DNA from: Alopecurus myosuroides
Taxonomy: Eukaryota; Streptophyta; Magnoliopsida; Poales; Poaceae
Direction: 5' to 3'
Assembly: GCA_028641055.1 (NCBI GenBank)
Contig: CM054058.1
Span: 86,067,927-86,131,926, forward strand
DNA: 64,000 nt
Position numbers and translations under genes: made by a program. The notes under the pieces are model-generated. The model was given only the letters and a program-made list of their open reading frames with translations. It was not told the origin of the DNA and searched no databases. Shown here one piece after another: positions 61,958 through 64,000 of this stretch. Position 1 is the stretch's first letter; every line of letters begins with the position of its first letter.

Positions 61958-62383
61958 TGCATTTCATGAGAGTGCATCTAATTTTCTTCACAAATTTTTA
62001 ATCACCTAGATTTGCTAAAATTTCTATTTCCTGTTTGACCTCTTCTATTCTTTCCAAATCCATTATTTTGTTTTCTACAAATAAAAAAAACAAAAGAACA
62101 CACAAAAAAATTGCTTTTGGGTGGCAGGCCAAACCCTAGTCGAGGCCCAAACCCAGCCAGCCAGCAGCCCAACCCCATCCTTTTTCCCCTCTCACGTACG
62201 CTCACAAAGAGCGTGCCTCCTGCTGTATATAGAGGGAAGCGACCCCCTGCGACCCCTCGCGGTGCTCCCAGGGCGCCGCCGGGGGCTCCCCATCTCGCGC
62301 CGCCTGCCCCCGACTCCTCTAGACCCTCCAGCCGCCGTTGCCTCCGGCCGTCACCGCGGTGACGGCGGGCCCTAGCCGCCTAA
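61958..62383. other. Unassigned element sequence with leader-like GC-rich end
   Basis: AT-rich DNA becomes GC-rich near 62150. A TATA-like ctgtatatagaggg at 62222-62235 is followed by a CG-rich leader (gcgccgccgggggctcc). This looks like a retroelement or gene promoter, but no following ORF is evident. The 3-bp TAA at 62381 begins a MITE. Confidence 0.45.
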
Positions 62384-62802
62384 GGCCTCGTTCGTTTTCA
62401 TGGGAACAAAACCATACTTGGAATGGATCCATAGATGGATTGGGTGGATCCTGTCCCCTACACCCAATCCCCACTTACCCCCACTAAAACCTTCTTAATA
62501 ATCCCTTGCAACATTTTGCCATTCGTTTACTCCCTGCTAGGATCCGATTGCCACTCAGGCAATGCTTGCGCTCTCACTCTCTCATGTCCTGGATATTGTT
62601 CCACACCTCGCGTGGGAGTAATATTTTTCCAGACCGATTGACCGGCAGATGGAGGGGCCGCGGTGGATCAGATTCCCGTCCGGGGCTTAACGAACACTAC
62701 AAACGTGCCGGGCTGGATAATTTACCCCGTCGGGCTGGGCATCCAGAACCAGGCCGCAATCCCGGCCGATACCCGCCTTCGATGGATTAAACGAACGAGG
62801 CC
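62384..62802. mobile_element. Tourist-like MITE, TSD taa
   Basis: Inverted ends ggcctcgttcgttt (62384) and aaacgaacgaggcc (ending 62802) flanked by taa on both sides (62381-62383, 62803-62805). Length 419 bp, no coding capacity. A 3-bp TAA/TTA duplication is typical of PIF/Harbinger. Confidence 0.88.
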
Positions 62803-62805
62803 TAA

Positions 62806-63933
62806 TGGTGGTCCGGGGGTGGAGGTTGGCCACCTGCGCCGGACCTGCTGGGGCAGAAATGTCATCTCGACGCCGATCAGCTGCCAGGGCGGCGTCCCTG
62901 GCTGGGGTGGAGGCGGAGGTCTCTCCTTGGTGGTGTTTGGACTGTTGGGGGTGGGGATCTGTGGCTGGGAGGGGATTGGAACCCTAGATCTTTGATCTTG
63001 GTGGTGCTGAACTCCTTCCCATCCACTCCTCGATCCGTGGTTCTTCGGCCGGTTCCGAGGGGAGATCGCCCATGTGTCTGCCATCTTCTTCCTCTTTGCC
63101 ATCTTAGGCCGGTGGGGTTTGGGGCAACAGATCAAACAGGGTGCCGACGGGTGGCGAGGGGGCTGCTTGCTTGGCATGAATAAAGGTGGTGGTCCTAGGG
63201 TTTCCCATCGCGCGAGGACGAAGATCTGCCTGATGTAGGTCCTCTTTGATCAAGCCGGGGTGTCGAGTTCCGGAAGGCTCCGTCGGCGAACTCCCATGGG
63301 CGATGCATGGAGATTGCTGGAACAGCGGGATTCGGTCGCAATGCACGAAGCGGCGCGAAGCTCTGCTTCTGTTGCCACCATGGGCAAATCCATGTTGAAG
63401 TCAGAGGCGGAGAAGGTCATCGAAGGTGAGATTGGAGGACTAGCAATGGCGCTCGGAGTCTTTGCATCGATGGGGATCTGGCTTGGAGTTTCAAGATTCG
63501 TGGCAGCGGTATGTAAGAGGGGGCGACAACATGCGTGAAGTCTAAAGTCCTACCTTTCAGGGTGAAAACCCAAGGTCTGGGCCTTAATTGATTGTGCATG
63601 GCACTGGTCTTGTTTGAGACATTATTTTGAGAGCAAGGATTATCTTCAGGGTAAAAATCCAAGGTCTGGCCTTAATTGGTGGTGCCTGACACCGTTCTAC
63701 TTGAAGACGTTGTTTTTGAAGAACGGGACATCATGTGTTGTTTAGGTGGTGGTTGTGCGGCTGCTGCAAGGACTGTAACTCTGTAGCGAGATTTTTCTTT
63801 TTAGTTCTTCTTCTTATTGTCTTTCGGCTGTGTGTATCCGTAATGGCTATGCTTATTGCGTTGTTGCAGAGTCTGGGTGTAATTTGTATCTCGCCGATAT
63901 TAATATACATTTCCCTTTATCGAAAAAAAAAGA
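62806..63933 (+). mobile_element. LINE-like 3' tail with poly(A)
   Basis: The end ...cgccgatattaatatacatttccctttatcg followed by A9 (63925-63933) is a typical grass LINE 3' end. A near-repeat gggtgaaaacccaaggtctgg / gggtaaaaatccaaggtctgg is at 63560 and 63649. No reverse transcriptase is visible in the part present, so it is 5'-truncated or non-autonomous. The MITE at 62384 lies inside or at the edge of the same element. The last 67 bases of the window hold nothing recognisable. Confidence 0.6.
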
Positions 63934-64000
63934 GTCAGCACCACCACGAACGTGACCATGGCCACCTCCTGGTCCCCTCCCTTCCTCCTTATCTACCCCA

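Noticed and set aside
1..64000. CRISPR arrays, operons or bacterial-type regulatory sites
   Set aside because: Introns, plant transposons and low gene density show plant nuclear DNA; the repeat arrays seen are minisatellites or CACTA subterminal repeats.

Overview
This is plant nuclear DNA, most probably from a large-genome grass of the Triticeae (wheat, Aegilops, barley or rye type). That assignment is an inference from family style and was not checked by search. The support is: Stowaway MITEs ending in CTCCCTCCGT, Tourist-like MITEs with 3-bp duplications, CACTA elements beginning CACTACTAGG, grass-type Helitron ends, an intact plant LINE, and a Tat-lineage Gypsy element with antisense genes. 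Nearly all of the 64 kb is nested transposable elements. The only intact host-type genes are two 632-codon F-box genes, both on the minus strand, at 1189-3087 and 59127-61025. They are copies of one duplicated block.

Layout, left to right. 1-1188: end of an unknown ORF, GA-repeat, degenerate repeat, Stowaway MITE, 3' flank of F-box copy 1. 1189-3087: F-box copy 1. 3125-8649: full-length LINE with two open ORFs and an exact 17-bp target duplication, inserted 20 bp upstream of the F-box ATG. 8667-10131: AT-rich flank with a 20-bp micro-retroinsertion and a minisatellite. 10132-14643: CACTA element (TSD tca) carrying a broken B3-domain gene, a smaller CACTA (12313-13918, TSD ggg) and a 70-bp perfect foldback. 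14755-14985: promoter-side homology to F-box copy 2, pushed far from copy 1 by these insertions. 15911-16190: Tourist MITE. 16615-18929: probable Helitron holding a retroposon with a 14-bp TSD. 18949-22268: truncated CACTA with a broken TnpD transposase. 22269-24800: Gypsy 3' region and LTR.

24840-46212 is a decayed Tat/Grande-like Gypsy element on the minus strand. It has one LTR at 45719-46212, gag, protease, RT, two RNase H regions and integrase, plus two spliced genes in antisense on the plus strand (24840-28601). Its gag is split by a 10.6-kb CACTA (33580-44182, TSD tgt). That CACTA encodes a damaged TnpD, a damaged TnpA-like/C48-peptidase gene and an intact 85-residue protein with a hybrid-binding (RNase H1 N-terminal/viroplasmin-type) domain and a C-terminal hydrophobic tail. 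The small CACTA at 12313-13918 is a deletion derivative of the same family.

46213-47547 holds retroposon tails and the start of the F-box copy 2 flank. That flank is interrupted by an 11.55-kb Helitron (47548-59097). The insertion is confirmed inside the window because copy 1 keeps the matching empty site. Inside the Helitron lie a Harbinger-type element with a 210-codon ORF (47991-49391), a nearly identical 1.79-kb tandem duplication (49513-53084), a possible captured first exon (53427-53548), an oppositely oriented Helitron (53670-56429) and nested Stowaway MITEs. After F-box copy 2 come its upstream region, a Harbinger transposase fragment, a Tourist-like MITE and a LINE-like 3' tail.

Functionally, the window records a duplicated F-box gene whose two copies had their flanks remodelled by different elements: copy 1 lost promoter proximity to a LINE and CACTAs, while copy 2 lost its original 3' neighbourhood to a Helitron. 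The LINE is the only autonomous element that looks coding-competent. The CACTA, Gypsy and Harbinger proteins carry stops, frameshifts or truncations.
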